Part shown: in pieces, positions 57,405 through 64,000 of the stretch | How the letters are laid out: every line of letters begins with the position of its first letter | Position numbering within the stretch: the stretch's first letter is position 1 | Source: a virus | Reading direction: 5' to 3' (one strand) | Length of the DNA stretch: 64,000 bases | Virus record (IMG/VR): IMGVR_UViG_3300015199_000002 | Coordinates: 1-64,000 of that record | Made by a program: the position numbers and the translations under genes | Notes under the pieces: generated by a model | Databases searched by the model: none | Told to the model about the DNA's origin: nothing | Seen by the model: only the letters and a program-made list of their open reading frames with translations

Positions 57405-57884
57405 ATGAATAAACTAATGATGCTTTTGATTCTTTTCTCTACCTCTGCAATGTCCGATCAGTCCTGCCATAAAGAAGTGAGCTGTGTTGAAGAGAGGCAG
57501 TGCGTATACCGCAAGCCTGTCGTCCGAACGGTTGTAAAGAGAGTGGTTGTTGAGAAGGTAGTGGAGAAGATTGTCTATGTCGATCGACCGGTAGAGAAGA
57601 CCGTTGTCGTTAACCAGATCTCAATTGGCAATAAGAGTGGTTCCAACGAGAAGAGAGTCTTGGTAGATAAGAATAGTAGTAACCGTAACTCAATCAGTCT
57701 ATTGGGAATGGCTACCCCTACTGCTTTGAATGTCCAAGGAACTGCCAATAACTACAAAGCTTCTACAGAGTACCGGCCGGACCTCGGGTTAATGTACCAG
57801 CGTGACTTCGGGGACAGCGTCCGGGGATCTCTTGGTGCGACGATTAGGGGTAATGGTCTTGCTGCGCTTGGATGGAATTTTTAA
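57405..57884 (+). CDS. Exported protein with Val-rich repeats and OMP-like C-terminus
   Basis: The 159-residue protein has a Sec signal (MNKLMMLLILFSTSAM), two or more cysteines, and a valine/lysine-rich stretch (VVKRVVVEKVVEKIVYVDRP). Its C-terminal segment (LGATIRGNGLAALGWNF) ends in Phe like outer-membrane beta-barrel strands. The Val-rich segment resembles the virion-region protein at 21139. An outer-membrane-associated role is possible. Confidence 0.65.
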   Translation: MNKLMMLLILFSTSAMSDQSCHKEVSCVEERQCVYRKPVVRTVVKRVVVEKVVEKIVYVDRPVEKTVVVNQISIGNKSGSNEKRVLVDKNSSNRNSISLLGMATPTALNVQGTANNYKASTEYRPDLGLMYQRDFGDSVRGSLGATIRGNGLAALGWNF

Positions 57885-57919
57885 CCTTGACTCACAAAAT
57901 TGCGGCTTCGCAAATTAAA

Positions 57920-57963
57920 ACTAAATGCGGGCTGTCGTTGTTTTGGACAATGGCCCGTTTAGT
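57920..57963. promoter_or_regulatory. Bulged hairpin after the accessory operon
   Basis: ACTAAA plus CGGGC pair with GCCCG plus TTTAGT, with a two-base bulge and an inner TGTC/GACA pair. No T-run follows. It may be a processing or transcription-ending element between the exported protein and the next small gene. Confidence 0.4.
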
Positions 57964-58026
57964 AAATAATTGGAAACATGTGAGATGTAAGAGTTGTCTC
58001 AAGAAAAAGAGAAAGAAGAAGACAAA

Positions 58027-58209
58027 ATGAAACTCAGAGACTTCGAGCATGAATTTGACGCGAGGCAGAACTACGAAAGTACTTGCGACAACTGTGGCAA
58101 GGTTACTGTGGTCAGGACTCAGGCGGACGGTAACCCAGAGTATTACACTGGGGTCTACGTGGAGTGCGGTTGTGGGGATTGGGTGTTCTTCAACCTACCC
58201 GTTAACTAG
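58027..58209 (+). CDS. Small zinc-ribbon protein (60 aa)
   Basis: The protein starts MKLRDFEHEFDARQNYEST and has CDNCG and CGCG clusters, typical of a small zinc ribbon. An in-frame TTG at 57994 would add 11 residues. Its end overlaps the convergent gene at 58202 by eight bases. Confidence 0.55.
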   Translation: MKLRDFEHEFDARQNYESTCDNCGKVTVVRTQADGNPEYYTGVYVECGCGDWVFFNLPVN

Positions 58210-58642
58210 ACTTCTTAACTCTCTTCCTAGACTTCTTAGCTTCCAGCAACTTACGAGACCGAGCACTCTTAGCGGCCTCCCTGTTCTCTGAAGCTACCCG
58301 ACGGACTGCCCTAACACTCTCAGCGACCGCATGACTGTCTAGGATCTCGGCCATGGCAGGCTCTACTCCCCCGCTGTTCCTGTCTACGGAAACACCGTCG
58401 TTAACGAAGGTCATGGCATCTCTTTGAATCTTCTTGTTCTCACGCCAGATCTTACGCTTCTCGTCCTGGTCATCTGTTATCATACCGGGGTAACCACCCG
58501 ACCAACCTCGGTTGAAGTTGTCTAGGTAATCCTTATCTTTATCTGAGAGCTTGTTGTGGTAGTCGGCTTCGGACATCCACTTGAGTCCGGGTTTGAATGC
58601 CGCTAATTTCTTTTTAGGTTTTTTGTTTGACTGATCTGACAC
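58202..58642 (-). CDS. Basic hypothetical protein (146 aa)
   Basis: The protein is highly basic at both ends (KKPKKKLAAFKPG; KLLEAKKSRKRVKKSS) and acidic in the middle. No domain is recognised. It is the last of the leftward replication-side genes and may bind nucleic acid. Confidence 0.6.
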   Translation of the reverse strand: MSDQSNKKPKKKLAAFKPGLKWMSEADYHNKLSDKDKDYLDNFNRGWSGGYPGMITDDQDEKRKIWRENKKIQRDAMTFVNDGVSVDRNSGGVEPAMAEILDSHAVAESVRAVRRVASENREAAKSARSRKLLEAKKSRKRVKKSS

Positions 58643-58676
58643 TTTCCATATCCACTGTTCTGCCCTGCGTTGATTG

Positions 58677-58895
58677 TTATGAAGTAATCTTTTCGGCGTA
58701 GTATTCGGCCACCGTTGCCCGGGGCCAGCCGATGATCTTAATCGCCGTCTGACCTTTCATGAAGCCCACTGTGAACTCGGCGTCAGTTATCTCGACCCTA
58801 AGACTATCCGCGCCGTCCCTTGGCACGATATGCTGGGAGTTCATCCCGCTACCTGATGCGAATTTAACTACTAATGACTCGCACTTGATGATCAT
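58677..58895 (-). CDS. Hypothetical protein (72 aa)
   Basis: A small beta-rich protein (MIIKCESLVVKFASGSG) whose ATG overlaps the stop of the upstream gene by four bases. No family is recognised. Confidence 0.55.
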   Translation of the reverse strand: MIIKCESLVVKFASGSGMNSQHIVPRDGADSLRVEITDAEFTVGFMKGQTAIKIIGWPRATVAEYYAEKITS

Positions 58896-59242
58896 GCTGT
58901 GCTCTGATTAATGTAGACGACTTTAGCCGCAGTGCCTTCAAGTGCATTGAATACCGGACCTACCACAGACGCCGCGTAGAACTTACCTACGCAGAGCTTG
59001 ATCTTGGCGATGTCTTCAACTGCGATGTCGGCCGAACCGCCGCCGTAGACCTTGGCTGCCAGGTTATACCGAGCAAACTTTTCGGTGCCGGCTAGTCCTG
59101 GTTCGTCCTGAAACGACGTCAACAATGCTGCACTGCACAGTTGGGCCAGTGTGATGGGGCCAATGATCCCTGTGTCTGCGTTCTTCTCTGTGAATGGTTT
59201 ACCGTCGATACCGTTTACGCCTTGTGAAAAATCAATCTTCAT
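58892..59242 (-). CDS. Hypothetical phage protein (116 aa)
   Basis: MKIDFSQGVNGIDGKPFTEK is followed by ITLAQLCSAALLTSF and an ARYNLAAKVYGG segment. This pattern is seen in small phage proteins of unknown role that usually lie near replication genes or tail genes. No function is known to me. Confidence 0.6.
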   Translation of the reverse strand: MKIDFSQGVNGIDGKPFTEKNADTGIIGPITLAQLCSAALLTSFQDEPGLAGTEKFARYNLAAKVYGGGSADIAVEDIAKIKLCVGKFYAASVVGPVFNALEGTAAKVVYINQSTA

Positions 59243-59610
59243 TTTTTACTCTCTTTCTTTTTACTGTTTAGGGTTGGGGCTGATTTAAAAGGAATGTCAA
59301 AGGATGATCCATCGTGGGTCTTAACGACACCGTCGATCTGGACTTCAAATCCTACACGATCGCATAGGAAGTGGATGTACTTGGCCAGGTTAAATAGGTC
59401 AAACCGCACGCTGTAGGTGTTGGTCGATCTGTCTCTATCCACACTCATGGCGGTAGCAATACCTGCTGCTTCCATTGCTTCGAATGCCACTCGGTCCATG
59501 AATAGGGTACCGTAGAGTCGCTTGTTGTCTACGAGCTCTTCCCAGTTACCGAGTAACTTAAGGACGCTCGCTTCTTTTGGGGACAGTATTCGTCTTGGTG
59601 AGAAGATCAT
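59239..59610 (-). CDS. Hypothetical protein (123 aa)
   Basis: The protein begins MIFSPRRILSPKEASVLKLL and has a Lys-rich C-terminus (SKKKESKK). It overlaps both neighbours by four bases, so it is in a coupled operon. No family is recognised. Confidence 0.55.
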   Translation of the reverse strand: MIFSPRRILSPKEASVLKLLGNWEELVDNKRLYGTLFMDRVAFEAMEAAGIATAMSVDRDRSTNTYSVRFDLFNLAKYIHFLCDRVGFEVQIDGVVKTHDGSSFDIPFKSAPTLNSKKKESKK

Positions 59611-59783
59611 TTGTGCCTACGGAATGCTCCGAGAAGGAGTAGGGCAGAGGTTGCAATAGCGCAAAACGCAAACCACACGAGTACTGGGGTTATTACCTGG
59701 AGCCAGGTCCAGTCTATTTTGTGGGTGATTTTTAGCCCCGCCAGTAATAGAGTTAGTAATTCTACCGAATTGATTCTCATCAT
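59607..59783 (-). CDS. Small membrane protein (58 aa)
   Basis: The start at 59783 overlaps the preceding stop (ATGA). Two hydrophobic segments (VELLTLLLAGL and ITPVLVWFAFCAIATSALLLLG) are separated by a short polar loop. Such a pair could be a holin-like or other small membrane protein. Confidence 0.55.
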   Translation of the reverse strand: MMRINSVELLTLLLAGLKITHKIDWTWLQVITPVLVWFAFCAIATSALLLLGAFRRHK

Positions 59784-60025
59784 TTTTTGTCTCTTACCAG
59801 AATGCATTGAGCGCCGACTAGTGTGAGGGTCTGGCCTTCTTCGTTGGTCCGAGTGAGGTTGGAGCCGTCAAGCGTTGAGTCGCCGATTGGGAATGGGGCG
59901 CCGTCGTTAACTGCGGGATGAGAGCAGACGCCCTTAAGGGCAATTGGTTCTGATTTCTTTGATGCCTGGACGAAGGCGGCTACTGTAATTGCTAACATTA
60001 ATGCTGTAAATACAACTCTTTTCAT
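59780..60025 (-). CDS. Exported protein with Sec signal (81 aa)
   Basis: A signal peptide (MKRVVFTALMLAITVAAFVQA) precedes a small domain with two cysteines (GVCSHPAVND, GAQCILV) that could form one disulphide. The protein is probably periplasmic. The role is unknown. Confidence 0.65.
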   Translation of the reverse strand: MKRVVFTALMLAITVAAFVQASKKSEPIALKGVCSHPAVNDGAPFPIGDSTLDGSNLTRTNEEGQTLTLVGAQCILVRDKK

Positions 60026-60040
60026 AATGATTCCTTTTAG

Positions 60041-60310
60041 TTATCCTTTAAGTTCTGTTAGTCGCGCTAGGCAATGGGCGATCTTGGCACCCTGATACGC
60101 CTTAACTTCTTTGAGGCCGGCGCTGAGGTCGGACACCGCTAGTTTGGCGGCCTGATAGTTCTCGTTCTCATCCCGCTCCTTCTTAGCTGTAGAGATAGCC
60201 TGAGTGGAGTCGGTCACCTGCTTTTGCAGGGCCTGTTCGTCCATAGCGTCTAACTCTTCGACGACAGATTCGGGGAGCTTGTTCTTCTTAGCGGACTTTT
60301 CTTTTTTCAT
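60041..60310 (-). CDS. Coiled-coil hypothetical protein (89 aa)
   Basis: The protein is highly charged and helical throughout (SVVEELDAMDEQALQKQV, AISTAKKERDENENY). It lies directly after the polymerase. A role as a small replication-associated or structural coiled coil cannot be told apart. Confidence 0.55.
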   Translation of the reverse strand: MKKEKSAKKNKLPESVVEELDAMDEQALQKQVTDSTQAISTAKKERDENENYQAAKLAVSDLSAGLKEVKAYQGAKIAHCLARLTELKG

Positions 60311-60363
60311 AGTGCCTCTATAAAGACTGTCTCATGACTATACAGGTTTGGCAAGAGAATAAT

Positions 60364-60383
60364 TTATACAATATTGTGTATAA
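60364..60383. promoter_or_regulatory. Palindrome between polymerase and small genes
   Basis: TTATACA, six bases, then TGTATAA is a perfect seven-base inverted repeat. It lies in the 116-base gap after the polymerase stop, before the small leftward operon. It has the size of a dimeric-repressor operator; no T-run supports a terminator. Confidence 0.4.
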
Positions 60384-60426
60384 GTATCGATCCTTGCATA
60401 ATTGCCAACAGGGCGTTATTGTTGGA

Positions 60427-62526
60427 TTATTTCAGATCGGCTAGATTTTTAGCGATCCTCGGCTCGGCTACTAGGCTGACACCAGGGAGCTCTACAGCGT
60501 GCTCCATGGCCTCTTTTAATATAACTACTACGTCATCTGCGTCGGCATCTGCACACTCAACCACAATTTCGTCGTGGATTACCAGCACTGTGCGGGCCTC
60601 GATGTTTGCCTCTTTGCATAGTTCTGAGAACCGTATCGACGCTCTATTAGCTATGCTGGCGGCCGTGCTTTGAACGATATGGTTCATACCCAAATTTAAA
60701 AGTGTTCTAGCTTCGTAAGGTAGTTTATCATGAGAAACATTTCCGAAAACTTTATTGATATCCATCGCTCTGGGAATTCGGCGCTTCCTTCCGTATAAAT
60801 TTTGCACGTAACCTTGTTTCTTTACAGTATCGTGTGCTTTTACCATCATGGCCTTTACGCTAGGGAAATTTTCAAAATAATTATCTATAACTTCCTGTGC
60901 TTCTTTTACGTCTACTCCCAAACCGGGAGCCATTTTAGAAGCAGTTGTTCCGTACGTGGCCGAGAGAGCGACCACCTTAGACTTATTTCTTAGGGATTCA
61001 TATTTTTTACCGAAGAAGTCGGGGTGAGATTTAAATAGGGAGCAATCTCGCTTATTAAATAATTCAGTCCCTATTACTGAATAGAAGTCGGTTCCTGTTT
61101 TGAAGCAAGCAAGTAATCTTTCGTCGTTAGAAAAAGACGCGAATACTCTGGGTTCAAGCTGGCTATAATCGCTTCCGACGAATACTTTTCCTGGACGAGA
61201 AACTACGCAAGCTTTGAGCCTTTTATCGTCTCTGGGTAGCGTTTGAAAATTTGGGTTTTTGCAGCTAAAACGCCCAGACGTAGTTCCATTCTGTAAAAAT
61301 TGCGGATGAATTATACTAAACGTCTGCTGCCTCTCTAACGGAAGAACGTAAGTTCCAAGCAGCTTATCTACTTTCTTAAGCTGTAACAGCTTCTTTACCC
61401 AAGAATATTTATCTTCAAACGTGGCAAGTACTGCTTTGTCAACCGATAGATAGGTCCAGTAATCCTTTACTTTAGCTTCTGCTCTCTTCTTGCCTGTTTT
61501 TCTGTCTACCGTGTCCTTCTCTCTCCAAATCGCTCCTTTACAGTGTTTCACTGTCTCTATGAACTCGATCTTGGACTTATTGGTGTAGGGCCTTCTCATT
61601 TGCATAGCAGCGCACAAATCGGCGCCTGCGTCTGATACTCGAACAAATCTCTCTCCTAGCTTTTCAAATAGGAGCCACGCTAACATTTCCCTCGAATCAA
61701 TGTTGAACGTAGTACGAGGAGACGTCGCAGGGTATTTTTCTGAAATTATAGGCGTGATCTCCGCGTCGATAAAACTACATAACTCAGCAGACTCTATTTC
61801 GAGTTCTTTCTTTAGAGCCGCGAGACGCTCCATGTCTATTTTAAGTCCCGTAGTATTTAGCTCATACGTGGCGGATCTCAGAAGGGGCATCGTCTCCTCG
61901 TAGAAAAAATTGATCATTCCCTCGTCAGCTAATTCATTCAAAACATGTTCAAACAGTCTGTACGTAAGTATTGCGTCTTGGCAGCCATATTCTGCTAGCA
62001 GATGAGAATCCGCCTTGTATAATTCGTAGTTGGCCTTAGTCAACTGGCCGCCGTTTCTTATTACCGATGCCCTAACTGCAATCTGCTCGTCTCGAGAGGA
62101 TTCTCCGAATATCTCAGCAGCTAGATCTTTTAGTCCGCACTTTCTATTCTCGTTCGCCAAATGAGCTGCCAACATTGTATCCGTGTGGACAGCTTGAATC
62201 ATAGGAACTTTATAATTTTCTTCTACGCGAGCCGAATCAAATACGCCGTTATGTTCTATGAGATCCTTGGTGACTAGGACCTTCATGACTTCTGGAGCAG
62301 AGTCCTTAGTTTCTAAATACACTAGCTCCTGTTTGTCGACGTCCCAGTAGGCAGTTACAACATACCATCCCAAGTCTTCACTGGCTGCAACGCTATAGCC
62401 AATAATCTCAGCAGAAGAAGTGACGCCCGTGGTCTCGCAATCAAATGCGACGTATTGTTTATCTTCTAGGTACTTCAAAAGTTCCTGCACTCCGACGTTG
62501 TCTCGTATGATTCTTTTTTCAGTCAT
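60427..62526 (-). CDS. Family A DNA polymerase with 3'-5' exonuclease
   Basis: The 699-residue protein has an N-terminal exonuclease (Asp29 and Glu31 in VAFDCETTG) and polymerase motif A (GSDYSQLEPR, Asp453). Motif B is RNKSKVVALSATYG (Arg513, Lys517, Tyr525, Gly526) and motif C is HDE at 651-653. The residue equivalent to E. coli Pol I position 762 is Leu521 rather than Phe or Tyr. No 5'-3' exonuclease domain is present. It overlaps the primase-helicase gene by eight bases, so replication genes are coupled. This is the replicative polymerase. Confidence 0.95.
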   Translation of the reverse strand: MTEKRIIRDNVGVQELLKYLEDKQYVAFDCETTGVTSSAEIIGYSVAASEDLGWYVVTAYWDVDKQELVYLETKDSAPEVMKVLVTKDLIEHNGVFDSARVEENYKVPMIQAVHTDTMLAAHLANENRKCGLKDLAAEIFGESSRDEQIAVRASVIRNGGQLTKANYELYKADSHLLAEYGCQDAILTYRLFEHVLNELADEGMINFFYEETMPLLRSATYELNTTGLKIDMERLAALKKELEIESAELCSFIDAEITPIISEKYPATSPRTTFNIDSREMLAWLLFEKLGERFVRVSDAGADLCAAMQMRRPYTNKSKIEFIETVKHCKGAIWREKDTVDRKTGKKRAEAKVKDYWTYLSVDKAVLATFEDKYSWVKKLLQLKKVDKLLGTYVLPLERQQTFSIIHPQFLQNGTTSGRFSCKNPNFQTLPRDDKRLKACVVSRPGKVFVGSDYSQLEPRVFASFSNDERLLACFKTGTDFYSVIGTELFNKRDCSLFKSHPDFFGKKYESLRNKSKVVALSATYGTTASKMAPGLGVDVKEAQEVIDNYFENFPSVKAMMVKAHDTVKKQGYVQNLYGRKRRIPRAMDINKVFGNVSHDKLPYEARTLLNLGMNHIVQSTAASIANRASIRFSELCKEANIEARTVLVIHDEIVVECADADADDVVVILKEAMEHAVELPGVSLVAEPRIAKNLADLK

Positions 62527-64000
62527 TGCTCTGCCTTATTTTCTCGGCCAAGCTATCCCCTAGCCTTCCTTTGTTGTACGGCAAAGTTATTGCCCAAGTA
62601 GGGGCTCCCCCAAACCTTTGCTTCCTACAGTGAAACGTAGTGGTCAACGCCGCATAGTCCGGTATCGCTTCAATAGCATTATGGCAGTGATTTAAAAAAG
62701 TTCGGTCATTCTCTATGCGCTGCCCGAATGCTCCTCGATTAGTCGTCTCCTCAGAAATTTGACCAAACACCACAATTGGGATCGTGCATTCGCGAGCGTA
62801 ATTTTTAAGGCTTAATCCCAAGGATTTTGATATTTGAAAAGATTCTCGCCCGGGGTACTCTTCGCAGGTAGATACCGCTTGTAGATAGTCAAGGATAATT
62901 AGCGCTGGTTTTTCGTTCGCAGGTAACCCCTTTGCTCGATCCAGCACTTTTTCTATGTAAGTTAGATCTGTGCACCCGTCGGGGATAACCTCTAGCCGAC
63001 TTACTATAGTCTCGATCATATCAAACACTTCGGACTGCGTCTGCATGGTGGCGGACGAGTGGTTGAAGTCTGATTTCCAATCATATCCCAAAAGAAGACA
63101 GGCCACATTGCTAAGGACCTCGTGTATTGTCGCTTCGTTTGGCAAGAGTAATATTCTCTTCTCTGGATGCGTCAGTATTATGTTGGCGATTAGATTATAG
63201 CAAGTAGTGGACTTGCCTGCTCCGGTCTTTGCGCCTACAAACGTGATGCCAGTTGTAAACATAAAAACTTCTTTAAACGCATCGTCCACAAATGCTGTGG
63301 GGTTATTTATAGCATATTTCATTTCCGCGTGCTGTGCGGTAAACTCAGCGAGTATTTTGTCTTTAGCCAGAGGGGCGAATGTGTCTGGATCAGACACGCT
63401 GGACTCTTTGCGGAATACTTTCTCAAGCAGATTCGTAGCATAGCTTATCCTGTGCTCCCCTCGACGTTCTCTGGCCTTGCAAGTATTTACTAAAACTGAC
63501 GCGGCCTCCTCCTCAGTAAATCCGTTTGAGTGAAGTATGTTCGTAAGTCTCCAGTCCGCTCCAGATCTATCCTCAACTTCGCCGGAGAAGATCCTTTTGA
63601 CCTCTTTGTTCTTTTTAAAAAGAACCTCAAATTTCTTGGGTAGTTTGTCTGAGATCAAAATTTCCGGCTGATTGATGTTATTGGCAATGTTATAATGCCG
63701 CTCACAGAACTCTTCGTCCTTTGCCGTTATGGGAGGCAGCCACTTGTCGAGTTCTTCGCAAGTATAGTGAGACTCCGATGAAAATACCTCTTCGCAAAGC
63801 TTAGGGTAATCCTTGGTTTTAACGTTAGCGGTGCCTGCTACTCTCATTAATTGTTTTATTTGGCTGACTGCCGGATCTGTTTTGAACTTACGGCACAGTC
63901 TGCGGGATAGCCTCAGATAAGATTTAGCGTCAAGGTCAGAAACAAGCCAGTAAATATGAACGCCATTTCCACTGTAAACGATGCTAGTGGGGGTTAGATT
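62519..64000 (-). CDS. Primase-helicase (AEP-type primase fused to DnaB-like helicase), 5' end outside window
   Basis: The open frame runs to the window edge; the ATG at 63847 is internal. Upstream of it the frame encodes SGNGVHIYWLVSD (about 63935-63973) and the segment DPAVSQIKQLMRVAGTANVK. Both are typical of archaeo-eukaryotic-type (PrimPol) primases. A PriCT-like linker (DRSGADWRLTNILHSNGFTE) follows. The C-terminal half is a RecA/DnaB-like helicase with Walker A GAKTGAGKST (about 63206-63235) and Walker B ALIILDYLQ. It would unwind and prime DNA at the fork, like T7 gp4. Confidence 0.8.
   Translation of the reverse strand, partial: NLTPTSIVYSGNGVHIYWLVSDLDAKSYLRLSRRLCRKFKTDPAVSQIKQLMRVAGTANVKTKDYPKLCEEVFSSESHYTCEELDKWLPPITAKDEEFCERHYNIANNINQPEILISDKLPKKFEVLFKKNKEVKRIFSGEVEDRSGADWRLTNILHSNGFTEEEAASVLVNTCKARERRGEHRISYATNLLEKVFRKESSVSDPDTFAPLAKDKILAEFTAQHAEMKYAINNPTAFVDDAFKEVFMFTTGITFVGAKTGAGKSTTCYNLIANIILTHPEKRILLLPNEATIHEVLSNVACLLLGYDWKSDFNHSSATMQTQSEVFDMIETIVSRLEVIPDGCTDLTYIEKVLDRAKGLPANEKPALIILDYLQAVSTCEEYPGRESFQISKSLGLSLKNYARECTIPIVVFGQISEETTNRGAFGQRIENDRTFLNHCHNAIEAIPDYAALTTTFHCRKQRFGGAPTWAITLPYNKGRLGDSLAEKIRQSND

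Overview
The window is one contiguous stretch of a tailed double-stranded DNA phage genome larger than 64 kb; a gene runs off each end. The layout points to a podovirus-like (short-tailed) phage of a Gram-negative host. It has a large terminase, portal, scaffold, capsid, adaptor and nozzle-like tail proteins, big repetitive internal virion proteins, a family A DNA polymerase and a primase-helicase. No tape-measure or sheath gene was seen. A Gram-negative host is inferred from lipoboxes, Sec signals, a type IV prepilin signal and an outer-membrane-like C-terminus. A Bdellovibrionota-like host is possible but is only a guess from the collagen-like lipoprotein and pilin style. No integrase of the usual large type, no tRNA and no CRISPR array were recognised.

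Layout. (1) 1-375, minus: the start of a hexapeptide-repeat protein and a tiny membrane protein. (2) 412-916: a terminator and a structured, apparently non-coding stretch. (3) 917-5719, plus: an early-type operon with an HNH endonuclease, a membrane-anchored PDZ protein, an SF2 helicase, a KTSC protein and several small or zinc-ribbon proteins. (4) 46762 down to 5739, minus: one long morphogenesis block. In transcription order it holds a holin-like and a small-terminase-like gene, large terminase, portal, scaffold, a group of repeat or adhesin-like proteins with a permuted papain-like hydrolase, major capsid, a DUF3494 (ice-binding-like) protein, fibre-like proteins, tail adaptor, nozzle, internal virion proteins, an acetyltransferase and a lysis-like cluster. 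(5) 46895-48096, plus: two metallophosphoesterases. (6) 48077-51235: a serine recombinase, an HNH endonuclease and about 1.4 kb of stem-loop-rich non-coding DNA. (7) 51236-58209, plus: an accessory operon with two hexapeptide-repeat paralogues, a lipoprotein metalloprotease, a pyrimidine-dimer glycosylase, a type IV prepilin-like protein, a collagen-like lipoprotein and other exported proteins. (8) 64000 down to 58202, minus: primase-helicase, DNA polymerase and small proteins.

How it fits together. Region 8 copies DNA and region 3 supplies early functions. Region 4 builds the particle, packages DNA and probably lyses the cell. Region 7 looks like a cassette for changing the host envelope or surface. 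At least six homing endonucleases of GIY-YIG and HNH types sit between otherwise tightly packed genes. The observations most worth following are the phage-encoded prepilin with its exported neighbours, the ice-binding-like domain in a virion gene, the three hexapeptide-repeat genes whose variation is nearly all amino-acid changing, the shared N-terminal module on three structural genes, and the structured non-coding regions.
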